Source of the DNA: Candidatus Avirikenella pullistercoris
Lineage (GTDB): Bacteria > Bacteroidota > Bacteroidia > Bacteroidales > Rikenellaceae
DNA length: 51,280 nucleotides
Assembly (NCBI GenBank): GCA_018710935.1
Contig: DVIX01000020.1
Coordinates: 1 to 51,280, forward strand
Reading direction: 5' to 3'
Shown piece after piece: positions 34,073-43,608 of the stretch (positions are counted from its first letter, which is position 1; every line of letters begins with the position of its first letter). Under the pieces are notes generated by a model that saw nothing but the letters and a program-made list of their open reading frames with translations, was not told where the DNA came from and made no database searches. The translations under genes and the position numbers were made by a program.

Positions 34073-35717
34073 ATATAAAGATTTTTCAAGAGAACAACTT
34101 GTTGATAAAATCTTGAAATTAGAGCAGGAAAAATACGGACTTGTATGGGAAGACAAGGAAGAAGAGGTCGCTAAACGTTGTGAAGTAGAATTACCTCTTC
34201 TTGTGGAGGACTGCTCACGAGACATTGTTTGCGACCCGAGCCTTCCTTACAACATGATTATTGAAGGTGATAATTATCATTCACTCTATGCATTAAGTTT
34301 TACTCATAAAAAGAGTATTGACGTAATCTATATAGACCCGCCATATAATACAGGGAAAAAGAAAGAATGGAAATATAACGATAGTTGGGTGGACGAAAAC
34401 GACAAGTATCGGCATAGCAAGTGGCTGTCTTTTATGAGTAAAAGATTGAGGCTTGCAAAGAATCTACTAAAAAAAACGGGAGCCATATTTATTTCTGTCG
34501 ATAACAATGAAGTTTCCCAACTAAAACTATTATGCGACTCTATTTTTGGAGAGCAAAATTTTTGTGGGCAAATTATATGGCGTAAGAAATCTGGTGGTGG
34601 ACAGACTGATGATTTTTTTGTAACAGAACATGAATATATTCTGTGTTATAGACGAACATCTGCTTTTGAATGGTTGGACGAAACAATCCCTATGTCATCA
34701 AAGGGTTACAAGTCCGAAGATACCAAAGGTAAATACCGATTAGTAAAACTAGCAAAATGGGGAACTGCAGCTAGGCGCGAAGATAGGCCGACAATGTACT
34801 TCCCCCTAAAATCTCCTGACAGGAAAAGAATATATCCTGTTGCTCCAGATGGTAATCCTGGTCGTTGGAGGGTTGGAAAGAAAAAGATGAAAACTCTTAT
34901 TGATGAAAGACTTATTGAATGGGTAAAGGATGATGATGACGTATGGATTCCATACGAAAAAATCTATTACGACGGCGATGATGTCAAAGTTCTAAAAAAC
35001 AGAAGTATATATTATTATGTGGCAGAGACAGGTGATGCGACACGTTTGCTCACAAAGATGTTTGGGAAGAAGGATGTATTTGAAAATCCCAAACCCATAG
35101 AATTGCTTAAAGAATTGCTATCGCATAGTAAAAATTCTATCGTTTTGGATTTCTTTGCTGGCAGTGCATCAACAGGACATGCCGTATTAGAAATGAATAA
35201 AGAAGACGGCGGTAATCGCAAGTTTATACTTTGCACGAACAACGAAAACAACATTTGTGCGGAAGTTACATATCCAAGAATTAAGAAGGTTATAGAAGGA
35301 TACTCGAATGTTGAAGGAATACCTGCTAATCTAAAATATTATACCCAGACTTTTGTTCCCGTTGTGACGTCGGATAACGATAAACGAGAATTAGTAAACC
35401 GCAGCACAGAGATTCTTTGTGTAGCTGAAGATTGTTTTGAAAAAGTACGCATGAGAGACAACCTTTCAGATTTTTCTATCTTTAAGAGTGATAACAAGCA
35501 ATTGGTAATAATCTATGATGAAGATAGCATTACTGATTGCATAGATTATCTGAACGAGCATGTGTCGGAACAGAAAATAATAATCTATGTGTTCAGTTAC
35601 GACCACACTTATGATGCAGAAGACTTTGAAGGATTGGATGTGAAATTCTTGGTAAAGCCCATACCAGAGGCTATTATAAATGTATATCGCAAAATCTCAA
35701 AAATGAAGAAAAAATGA
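34062..35717 (+). CDS. mod: Type III restriction-modification system methyltransferase (Mod)
   Basis: A 551-residue adenine-N6 (beta-class) DNA methyltransferase, which also supplies the sequence recognition of the complex. Motif IV DPPYNTG is at 92-98 and the SAM motif FFAGSASTGHAV at about 364-375, the beta order. The region between (about 180-340) is the variable recognition domain. The C-terminal 120 residues include a DUF/coupling segment (IFKSDNKQLVIIYDED). No simple sequence repeat is seen in the gene, so classical phase variation is unlikely. The stop overlaps the res start as ATGA. Recognition sequence unknown. Confidence 0.95.
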   Translation: MKNKYKDFSREQLVDKILKLEQEKYGLVWEDKEEEVAKRCEVELPLLVEDCSRDIVCDPSLPYNMIIEGDNYHSLYALSFTHKKSIDVIYIDPPYNTGKKKEWKYNDSWVDENDKYRHSKWLSFMSKRLRLAKNLLKKTGAIFISVDNNEVSQLKLLCDSIFGEQNFCGQIIWRKKSGGGQTDDFFVTEHEYILCYRRTSAFEWLDETIPMSSKGYKSEDTKGKYRLVKLAKWGTAARREDRPTMYFPLKSPDRKRIYPVAPDGNPGRWRVGKKKMKTLIDERLIEWVKDDDDVWIPYEKIYYDGDDVKVLKNRSIYYYVAETGDATRLLTKMFGKKDVFENPKPIELLKELLSHSKNSIVLDFFAGSASTGHAVLEMNKEDGGNRKFILCTNNENNICAEVTYPRIKKVIEGYSNVEGIPANLKYYTQTFVPVVTSDNDKRELVNRSTEILCVAEDCFEKVRMRDNLSDFSIFKSDNKQLVIIYDEDSITDCIDYLNEHVSEQKIIIYVFSYDHTYDAEDFEGLDVKFLVKPIPEAIINVYRKISKMKKK

Positions 35718-38569
35718 AAGAAATACAATATCAGATGAAATACATTAACAAACTTGCTAATACTGCAAAGGATTTGTTGCATGACGCATATCGCGATAGT
35801 AGCACTATTGTATTTAAGGCTCCTACCGGGTCTGGAAAAACTTATATGGTTTCGCAGACCTTGACACAAATGGTAAAAGACAATCCCGAAATGGCTTTTG
35901 CTTTTATTTGGATTTCTGTAAACAATCTGCACGAACAAAGTCTTAATAGTTTGTCCAGATACTTTGAGGACGAGCAACTTCTTGAATGTATCACGAATAA
36001 CGATTTGAATGATAATACTATTGAGCAAAACCAGATAATGTTTATAAACTGGGAGAGTATCAACAAAGAGAACTCTTTGTTTCGTGTCGAGAATGAGCAA
36101 AATTGGAATTTGCAATCAGTGGTGGAGAACACAAAGGATATTGGCAACACAATAGTATTATTGATAGACGAAAGCCATAGGAATGCAAGCACGGACAAAT
36201 CGAAAGAACTAATAGACATTATTAGTCCTAAACTTATTATAGAAGTAACAGCGACACCCAAAAACACTTTGGGGGCACTTATCGATATTCCTCTTGGTGA
36301 AGTTATTGCAGAGGGGATGATAAAGAAAGAGGTACGTATAAATGATGAGAAGCCATCTTCCATTAAGAGTAATGAGGATATATTGAAGATGGCATTGAGA
36401 AAGCGCACTCAACTCCAAACTGCATATAAGCACCTTGGAAAAGATATAAATCCGTTATTGCTTATTCAAATTCCGAATAAAAGGGGCAATGATGTCATCA
36501 ACCCAGAGGAAGAAATAATGGGATTCTTAAGTGAGCAAGGCTTAACTGTTCAAAATGGAAGAATTGCCCTTTGGTTGTCGGAAGACCACAGAAACAAAGA
36601 GGAAGTGGAACTGAATAGTAGCCCAGTCGAAGTCCTAATATTTAAAGAAGCAATAGCACTCGGTTGGGATTGCCCCCGAGCCAGTATCCTGTTTCTGCAA
36701 CGCGAGTGGAATAATGAACGCTATGAGTTTAATATTCAGACTTTGGGTAGAATTATGCGAATGCCAGAGCAAACACATTATGATGACAAGCCAGAATTGA
36801 ATTATGGTTATGTATATACTGCTTCTGACAATTTCACCATTGTGGAAGATTTGGCAAAAGACTATGTTAGTCAGCAGCGTTTAACAATTGACCACAACAT
36901 CTATAATTCAAGGCCAAAGCTGTTTAGTGAGCACATCCGTAGAAAAAGAGAACTAACGAGATTATCTGGTGACTTTAAAACTGTATTCAATCAAGCAGCA
37001 AAAGAGTATGATTTGAAGAACAAAATAAACTTGGATGTTACTCAAATATCAAAGACGATAAAACTTGGTGCAACTGTTTCGGAATTAGACAAAGGCGGAG
37101 AGCAAGAAGTTCAATTTAAGGACAAAAAACAAATAACGAAAAGTAAGGCCGAGATACAAAGTAGTTATGATGGGCTTATCCGCAAAATGGCAGCCCCCTA
37201 TGAGATTGCCCGTTCTCAAAATATTCTAAAAACGTCCATTCGGAGTTGGTTTAAAAGTGAGACTGGTATTTCTGACGATGACGTTATTCAAAGAATTGTT
37301 ATGAGTGGTAGTCAGAACAATAATTCTCATTTCAAGCAGGTAATTGAAGACGCAAAAGAACTTTACAAGAATCTACCAACAAAGAAAGACGAAATAATAA
37401 CGAACACAAATTGGGAGGTGCCAATTTCTGTTGATATTTTCTCTGACTGCGAGGAGATTAAGCCAAGTGCAAAATCAATTTTGAAGCAGGAAGATGCAGG
37501 GTGTTTTATTGCGAAGAAAGACAAGAACGGGAAATCAGAGTTATCTACTCCTGAAAAAGAATTTATTCAGGAGATGGAGCAGTCGGATGATTATTTGCAG
37601 TGGTGGTATAAAAATGGCATAAGTGAAAGCAAATATTTCTGTATCGCTTATCAGAAAGAAGATGGCTTCCACTATGGTTTTTTCCCAGATTTCATCCTTA
37701 AGACTAAAAAAGAGACCATTATTGTAGAGATTAAGGATAACAAGGACTTTAAGGCTGACAACTATTATAAACTAAGGGCCGGTAAAAAGTACTTGGAACG
37801 AGTTGAAAGTGAAGAGAAGGTACGTTTCTATATCCTCTCTCCTAATTGTTATTATGATTTCTTCAAGAAGTTAAATGATATGGATTTGGATGACTTTGAA
37901 TCCAAATACGAACATAACTTAATGAAGTTTATACAAAGTCAACAACTGCAGATTAAGGCAAAAATTGATAACGACGAGAAGTTGACAAAAGTTGAAGAAG
38001 AATACAAAGAATTGTTTTCAGAATACGAGAAATCGGTTTCCGAATTGGATGACGAGAAACTAAAGAGAGAACTATTAGAACTTGAGTTGGACGAAGCAAG
38101 AACTATCATTGAACAATATAAAAACAATTTGGACATCCTTTCAGTTGTTTCGAAGTCGCAGAAACAAACATTTGAAAAATTAGATATTGTCAAACCATTC
38201 AATATCTGTATTTTAGGAGAAGTCTCTGACCAATCGCAAATAAGACATGAATTGAATTCGTATTTTGCCAAAATTGGAGTAGGGACAACAGAATGGGACG
38301 TGAATTTCGTTAATAATACGAAGTTAGAGAATACTAACATTTATAAGTCACTTCAAAAGGGACAGACTAAATATAATATTATTGTCATAGGTCAGATATA
38401 TCATCACTCTGGCAAAGGGAATCAAAAAGCTAACATTATATCAGAGTTAAGTAATGAGAAGTATATTCCTTATATTGTTTGTAGTTCCCCTAAGGAACTG
38501 TTAACACCGGATAGATTGATTGAAAAGTTACACGAATATTTGCAGAACAATTATGTATATCATTCATGA
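35714..38569 (+). CDS. res: Type III restriction enzyme helicase/nuclease subunit (Res)
   Basis: A 951-residue Res subunit. Walker A APTGSGKT (36-43), the DEAD-like box DESH (152-155), and VTATP and QTLGRIMRMP motifs give the superfamily 2 helicase. The nuclease is PD-(D/E)xK type: FFPDFIL near 655-660 and IVEIKD near 670-675. Residues about 730-815 are a long charged coiled coil. Residues about 825-951 form an extra alpha/beta domain (FNICILGEV, then YNIIVIGQIYHH) not part of classical Res. The ATG overlaps the mod stop by 4 bp. All catalytic motifs look intact. Confidence 0.93.
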   Translation: MKEIQYQMKYINKLANTAKDLLHDAYRDSSTIVFKAPTGSGKTYMVSQTLTQMVKDNPEMAFAFIWISVNNLHEQSLNSLSRYFEDEQLLECITNNDLNDNTIEQNQIMFINWESINKENSLFRVENEQNWNLQSVVENTKDIGNTIVLLIDESHRNASTDKSKELIDIISPKLIIEVTATPKNTLGALIDIPLGEVIAEGMIKKEVRINDEKPSSIKSNEDILKMALRKRTQLQTAYKHLGKDINPLLLIQIPNKRGNDVINPEEEIMGFLSEQGLTVQNGRIALWLSEDHRNKEEVELNSSPVEVLIFKEAIALGWDCPRASILFLQREWNNERYEFNIQTLGRIMRMPEQTHYDDKPELNYGYVYTASDNFTIVEDLAKDYVSQQRLTIDHNIYNSRPKLFSEHIRRKRELTRLSGDFKTVFNQAAKEYDLKNKINLDVTQISKTIKLGATVSELDKGGEQEVQFKDKKQITKSKAEIQSSYDGLIRKMAAPYEIARSQNILKTSIRSWFKSETGISDDDVIQRIVMSGSQNNNSHFKQVIEDAKELYKNLPTKKDEIITNTNWEVPISVDIFSDCEEIKPSAKSILKQEDAGCFIAKKDKNGKSELSTPEKEFIQEMEQSDDYLQWWYKNGISESKYFCIAYQKEDGFHYGFFPDFILKTKKETIIVEIKDNKDFKADNYYKLRAGKKYLERVESEEKVRFYILSPNCYYDFFKKLNDMDLDDFESKYEHNLMKFIQSQQLQIKAKIDNDEKLTKVEEEYKELFSEYEKSVSELDDEKLKRELLELELDEARTIIEQYKNNLDILSVVSKSQKQTFEKLDIVKPFNICILGEVSDQSQIRHELNSYFAKIGVGTTEWDVNFVNNTKLENTNIYKSLQKGQTKYNIIVIGQIYHHSGKGNQKANIISELSNEKYIPYIVCSSPKELLTPDRLIEKLHEYLQNNYVYHS

Positions 38570-38657
38570 GCTAAGAGTAAAAGCTAATGCTATGGCATTT
38601 ATAGTAGCAGAGATTAAGAACTGAATATGAATACAAGGGTTGTTTAAAGTAGAATTT

Positions 38658-40327
38658 ATGACTTCAAAAGAACTTCAACAATACTTGCTTCGTGAATTTC
38701 CACAAGAAAATGCTTGCTGTGAATGGAAAGAAATGAAAAATTTGAAAAATTCGTTTGCAGGAGACGAGAAAAATGATGTTGTCTCTTATGTGTCAGTCAT
38801 TGCTAATATGGAGGATGGACATCTTGTAATTGGAGTACAGGATAAGACATTGAAATCGAGGGTACTGACCTTACGAAGTTTAACCTGAATGCACAATCTG
38901 CTGTTTGGAAATTAATGGAGCATTGTACTAACCTTTCTTCAGAAGGGCTTGACATCAGTGAATATATAACGGAAGACACGCAAAAGACTGTATGGATAAT
39001 TCATATTCCTAAGCATTTGCCCCGTCGTCCTGTGTATGCTCACAAGAAAGTATGGCAACGTGTAGAATTCGTTAGTGGAAATGACTTCGGAAAGACTATC
39101 TGCCATTCTTGAAGAACCGATATTTGAAGCAAAGGATTGGTCTGCCGAGATTGTTCCCAACGCTACATTGGCTGACCTTGATGAACTGGGAGTAGCCAAG
39201 GCTCGTGTGATGTTTAAGAAAGTTCATGCCTCAAAAATACCATCTGAGGAAGTAGATGCATGGTCGGTAGAAGAATTGCTTTGTAATAGCGGTATTATGA
39301 TTGACGGTAAACTGACACGTGCAGCCATCATTTTTTTGGGTGAGCCTGTATCTGTATTCAAACTTCGCCCTGCTGTAGTAGAAGTTACATGGACTTTGCG
39401 TGATGAACATCAAGAAGTTGTCGATTACGAACATTTTACTGCTCCATTCATTTTGACTGTGGATCAAATTTTGAGTAAAATACGTAACCTGACAATGAGG
39501 GAATTGCCAGGAGGAACATTGTTCCCCGATACAATGAAGCAATATGATGATTACACGATTCGTGAGGCACTTCATAATGCCATTGCACCTCAAAATTATA
39601 CTCTACAGCAACGAATCAACTTCGTAGAAAATCCAGGCTATCTGTACTATGAAAACGGAAGTAGCTTCATTCCCGGCACTTTGCAAAAGGCATTGGCAAC
39701 CAAAGGGCACAACGTCATTTCAGGAATGAATGTCTTTGTCGTGCAATGGTAAATTTCAATATGATTGATACGGTGAGTCGTGGAATCAAGAAAATGTTTA
39801 ATGAGCAATGGCGGTGTCATTTCCCGATGCCTGATTATGAAATAGACGCTTTGAATAAAGAAGTAGGGGTAAAGATATATGGTAATTCCATTAATGAGAA
39901 ATATACCAAGTTGCTGAAGGAGAACGATTCATTGACTTTGGAGGATTGTATCTTGTTGGATGCTGTACAAAAGGGGCATCGTATTTCTGAGAATAATGTG
40001 TTTTCTCTATTGGAAAGAGGCTTGTTGGAGGGTGATGTCACAGATTACCGTATTTCGATTGATGTGGCTAAAAGAACGCGACAATTACCAGAATACACTA
40101 GAAACAAGGGGCTTGATAAGGCAAAGATTCAGCAAATGATAATACAATATTTGCAGAATGCAGGTTCCTCAGGAGCAAAGTGTGATGCCATTTTTGAATA
40201 TTTGAAAGAGGTATTACCCCAGAATAAGACCCAAGAGCAACAAGAGCGTATGATTGGCAATATTCTTTCAGAGATGAAAGAGATTGGATTGATTCATCCC
40301 GAAGGTCGGACATGGTTGGGGTCGTAA
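38658..40327 (+). pseudogene. AlbA_2/HATPase-type ATP-binding protein gene, three frame shifts
   Basis: Four overlapping pieces in order match one protein of the AlbA_2 plus HATPase_c_4 type, often found beside restriction systems in Bacteroidales. Piece one has EWKEMKNLKNSFAG and ANMEDGHLVIGVQDK. Piece two has IHIPKHLPRRPVYAHKK. Piece three has the EMTSERLSAILEE, HNAIAPQNYTLQQ and FVENPGYLYYENGSSF blocks. Piece four has NMIDTVSRGIKKMF and a winged-helix end. Breaks are near 38852 (one base lost), 39063-39070 (net two bases lost) and 39706-39708 (one base lost). Restoring them gives a normal protein of about 555 residues. Confidence 0.8.
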
Positions 40328-41247
40328 TTCATCAATTATAGCTGAAATATGACTAATTATGACTATTTATAGCTGTCAAATGAGATTATAACTTAAAAAT
40401 AGTCAAATCCTTGGTTTAATCAAGAAATTGGCTACTTTTATATCAGAGTTGTTTGACAAAGCATAATGCAGAAGATTAGTGCAATACCGCTGTCGCCAAA
40501 TCGTTACCAACAATTTTCTACCATAGTATTTGCTATTTGTGTATCAATCAGATACGGAATAATTGATTATCCGTTGCAATGATAAACAATTTTTGCGAGC
40601 GAGAGATTATAAGCCATAAGATAATGTTTGTATAGTCCACTTATATACAACTCTACCGTTTTGATGCAGTTTGTTATTGGAAATAACTTCTTCATCATTG
40701 ATAGAATTTTTTTGACTGGTTAAATAGAGGTCTTTTCCAAATTCTCCATTCGTTTCTGTTATTGTTTCCAATAATCTTGCTGTCCACTAAAAATGTGGAC
40801 AATATTGAAAAGTTCCACAATAAAATAAAGTTGGTTCAGAACCAGCAAGTCCATGACAATATTGTAGGTACCAACCAGTAGGAGCTCTAAGATTAATATT
40901 TCAATAGAATGTTATTTGTATTTACATCAGAATATCATCTGTAGTAATTCTTACTCCGAATATATCAATGTATATAACAGTTTATCAATGCTGTACAATT
41001 CAAACATATTTGAGACTGAGAAATAAAAAATATTATTCAGACATCAAATATCTGCTATTTTGACAGATTTTATAGAGAAAAGCCTCAAAATTACATCAAG
41101 GGACAAAATTTTGTCCCTTGATGCCACGCTGAAGGACAAACGAGGGACAAAAGTTGAAAAAATCAGAGATATTACATTTTTTGGCTTAGTATTTGCTTTT
41201 ATTATGTATATATCTATCAGTTTGTTGTATAACTAACTAATAATCAG
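40328..41247. other. Gene-free A+T-rich stretch with palindromes at the island end
   Basis: No intact gene is seen in this 920-bp stretch. It has GTCCAC-N7-GTGGAC (40782-40800), TGGTTCAGAACCA (40832-40844) and the 30-bp palindrome at 41094-41123. On the minus strand 40607-40786 is open for 59 codons (contains RLLETITETNGEFGKDLYL) without a start codon and may be the tail of a lost gene. I cannot name it. An inactivated mobile element is a possible explanation. Confidence 0.5.
41094..41123. repeat. Perfect 30-bp palindrome with nearby GGACAAA repeats
   Basis: CATCAAGGGACAAAA (41094-41108) is followed at once by its complement (41109-41123). Two direct copies of the core, GGACAAA at 41134 and 41145, lie just downstream. 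Such clustered sites suit a DNA-binding protein, for example a recombinase. No recombinase gene is present in the window. Confidence 0.7.
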
Positions 41248-42636
41248 TTATTTGCCGATGCAGAAATTTGCGAAAATATTTGAAAGGATATTTTGGTTGG
41301 TTATTTCACCGGTAAGTGAGCCTAAATGGTGCAAAGTTTCCCGGATATCCTGAGAAATTAAATCGGTGGGTAAATTTGTGTCGATGCCGTTTAGTGCACG
41401 GTCGATGCTGGTTAATGCGTGCGATAACAAATCGTAATGTCGGGTGTTGCTGATTATTACATTCTCAGAGGATAAGTTAACAGCGTATTCATCTGTCAGA
41501 TACTTTTCGATAATATCTATCCCTGTATGACAGCGTGCCGAAATGATAAAAATCGCATCCGGATGAAAAGTTGCGATGAAGTTCTTCTGCTTCGATAACT
41601 TTTCGTGAGCGTATAAATCGCTTTTATTGATAATAATAATTAATTTTTGATAATCTTCTTTTTTTATCTGGGATATTTGAGCCGTAATCTCTTTTTCCGG
41701 CATTCCTCCATCTAATAATAAAAATATGATATGGGCTTTGTTGAGGCGGTCGAATGTGCGTTCGATGCCGAGATTCTCTAATTTATCCGTAGTATGACGG
41801 ATTCCTGCCGTATCGATAAATCTGAATAGTACTCCTCCTAAATGAATCGTTTCTTCGATTACATCTCGGGTAGTCCCTGCTATATCCGATACGATTGCCC
41901 GTTCTTCATTCAGCAACGCATTCAATAAAGTCGATTTTCCCGAATTAGGTGCTCCTACGATTGCTACGGGGACTCCGTTTTTAATAGCATTGCCTTGTCT
42001 GAAAGATTGAACGAGCCGGGAAACCTTTTCTCGAATATCGCATAATAATTGGCGTATTCGGGTACGATCGGCGAATTCTACGTCTTCTTCTCCGAAATCC
42101 AGCTCTAATTCTAAAAGAGAAACGAAATTCAGCAACTGTTCTCTTAATTCGGCAAACTCTTTAGAGTAACCTCCCCGCATTTGGTTGACGGCCAACCGAT
42201 GACTTGCTGCTGATTCTGCTGCAATTAAGTCTGCTACTGCTTCGGCTTGTACGATATCCATTTTCCCGTTCAGATAAGCCCGTAAAGTAAATTCTCCGGC
42301 TTCAGCCATTCGTGCGCCGCCTGCTATTAATTGAGTGAGAATTTGTTGTTGTATATAAGAAGAACCGTGGCATGATATTTCTATCATGTCTTCTCCTGTA
42401 TAAGAGTGGGGATTGTGGAATACAGAAACCAATACATCGTCGATACGTTTCCCGGAAAGGTCGTTGAAATACCCGTAACAGATAGAGAATGGCCGCACTG
42501 AAGAAAGTTTCTTCCCGGATATTCCGGAAAAAAAATTGTCGGTAATGTCTATGGCCTTTTCTCCGCTGATACGGATAATTCCGATAGCACCGCCTTTACC
42601 GGTAGATATTGCGGTAATCGTTTCTTGTTGCTTCAT
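41248..42636 (-). CDS. mnmE: tRNA uridine-5-carboxymethylaminomethyl(34) synthesis GTPase
   Basis: Works with MnmG to modify the wobble uridine of tRNAs. The 462-residue protein has the N-terminal folate-binding domain (TGKGGAIGIIRISG), a helical middle, the GTPase domain (G1 GAPNSGKS at 228-235, DIAGTT, DTAG and NKSD), and the C-terminal catalytic CIGK (459-462). It is complete and marks the return to housekeeping DNA after the island. Its -7 box is at 42719-42726. Confidence 0.97.
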   Translation of the reverse strand: MKQQETITAISTGKGGAIGIIRISGEKAIDITDNFFSGISGKKLSSVRPFSICYGYFNDLSGKRIDDVLVSVFHNPHSYTGEDMIEISCHGSSYIQQQILTQLIAGGARMAEAGEFTLRAYLNGKMDIVQAEAVADLIAAESAASHRLAVNQMRGGYSKEFAELREQLLNFVSLLELELDFGEEDVEFADRTRIRQLLCDIREKVSRLVQSFRQGNAIKNGVPVAIVGAPNSGKSTLLNALLNEERAIVSDIAGTTRDVIEETIHLGGVLFRFIDTAGIRHTTDKLENLGIERTFDRLNKAHIIFLLLDGGMPEKEITAQISQIKKEDYQKLIIIINKSDLYAHEKLSKQKNFIATFHPDAIFIISARCHTGIDIIEKYLTDEYAVNLSSENVIISNTRHYDLLSHALTSIDRALNGIDTNLPTDLISQDIRETLHHLGSLTGEITNQNILSNIFANFCIGK

Positions 42637-42718
42637 TTTAATCGGTTTATATAGAAGAGGATTCTTTTATAATTAAGGACATTTTTGTTCCTTCATTTTA
42701 ACGATTGATTCTATGTGG

Positions 42719-42726
42719 CAAAGATA
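42719..42726 (-). promoter_or_regulatory. -7 box of mnmE
   Basis: On the minus strand TATCTTTG matches TAnnTTTG, about 83 bp before the ATG at 42636. A -33 TTTG at the right distance is lacking. Nothing as clear was found for parA on the other strand. Confidence 0.5.
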
Positions 42727-42798
42727 ATGTAATAAACTTTTTTTCTCTCGTTTTTCAAAAGAAATGATTAATATTGCACTTTAGAAATATTGAATTTT

Positions 42799-43566
42799 AT
42801 GGGAAAAGTTATTGCACTTGCAAATCAGAAGGGCGGGGTAGGCAAGACGACTACGGCTATCAATCTTGCAGCAAGTTTGGCGGTATTGGATAAAAAAGTG
42901 TTGTTGGTAGATGCCGATCCACAGGCAAATGCAACTTCAGGTTTAGGGTTTGATATTAATGACCGGGGAATTTATGAAGCGCTGGTCGGAGATGTCCGTA
43001 TTGCAGATATTATTCGCCACAGCGGAGAACTGAATAATCTCGATATTCTGCCTTCTAGTATCAATCTTGCCGGAGCGGAAGCAGAGATGCTAAAGCTGGA
43101 TGACGGCTCTTTGCGGATGAAAAATATTTTGGAGGAAGTAAAAGACAGTTATGATTATATATTGATCGATTGTTCTCCTTCATTGGGTTTGATAACGATT
43201 AATGCATTGAATGCGGCGAATAGTGTGCTTATTCCCGTACAATGCGAGTATTTTGCATTGGAAGGGTTAGGCAAGTTGCTGAATACGGTGAAGATGATAA
43301 AAAGCCGTTTGAATCCGGGATTGGAAATAGAAGGTTTTTTATTAACCATGTATGATTCTCGTTTGAAATTGTCGAATCAGGTGGTAGAGGAAGTGAATAA
43401 TCATTTCGATAATTTGGTATTTAAGACCATTATACAGCGTAATGTACGGTTAAGCGAGGCTCCGAGTTATGGAAAACCGGCATTATTATATGATGCTTCT
43501 TCTAATGGTAGTATGGCCTATTTGAATCTGGCTAAGGAAATTCTTACCAAAAGTGCTGACAGATAG
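42799..43566 (+). CDS. parA: Chromosome-partitioning ATPase ParA (Soj)
   Basis: A Walker-type ATPase that moves the chromosome origin. The 255-residue protein has the deviant Walker A KGGVGKTT (11-18), [13 protein letters not shown], and Walker [12 protein letters not shown]. It has no N-terminal DNA-binding extension, so it is of the chromosomal Soj kind. A TTG three codons upstream is in frame; the ATG at 42799 gives the normal [10 protein letters not shown] start. parB follows after 42 bp. Confidence 0.96.
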   Translation: MGKVIALANQKGGVGKTTTAINLAASLAVLDKKVLLVDADPQANATSGLGFDINDRGIYEALVGDVRIADIIRHSGELNNLDILPSSINLAGAEAEMLKLDDGSLRMKNILEEVKDSYDYILIDCSPSLGLITINALNAANSVLIPVQCEYFALEGLGKLLNTVKMIKSRLNPGLEIEGFLLTMYDSRLKLSNQVVEEVNNHFDNLVFKTIIQRNVRLSEAPSYGKPALLYDASSNGSMAYLNLAKEILTKSADR

Positions 43567-43608
43567 GGGGAGAAATTTAATGTAAAAAGTGCTTAATTTA
43601 AAATAAAG

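Larger units (their letters stand above)
31257..41247. other. Low-G+C island with type III restriction-modification genes
   Basis: The stretch between the alcohol dehydrogenase and mnmE differs from its surroundings. It is richer in A+T and carries Fic, DUF262, XRE, mod, res and AlbA_2-type genes, several of them broken. No integrase, transposase, tRNA target or clear flanking direct repeat was found, so the edges are approximate. The right end contains palindromes that may be recombination sites. Confidence 0.55.

Noticed and set aside
31257-41247. Flanking direct repeats or a tRNA target for the island
   Set aside because: Comparing the two ends by eye gave no convincing repeat and no tRNA gene. 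The island's mode of entry stays open.
42637-42798. Search for a parS site near parAB
   Set aside because: No GTTTCACGTGAAAC-like palindrome was seen here or elsewhere in the window by eye.
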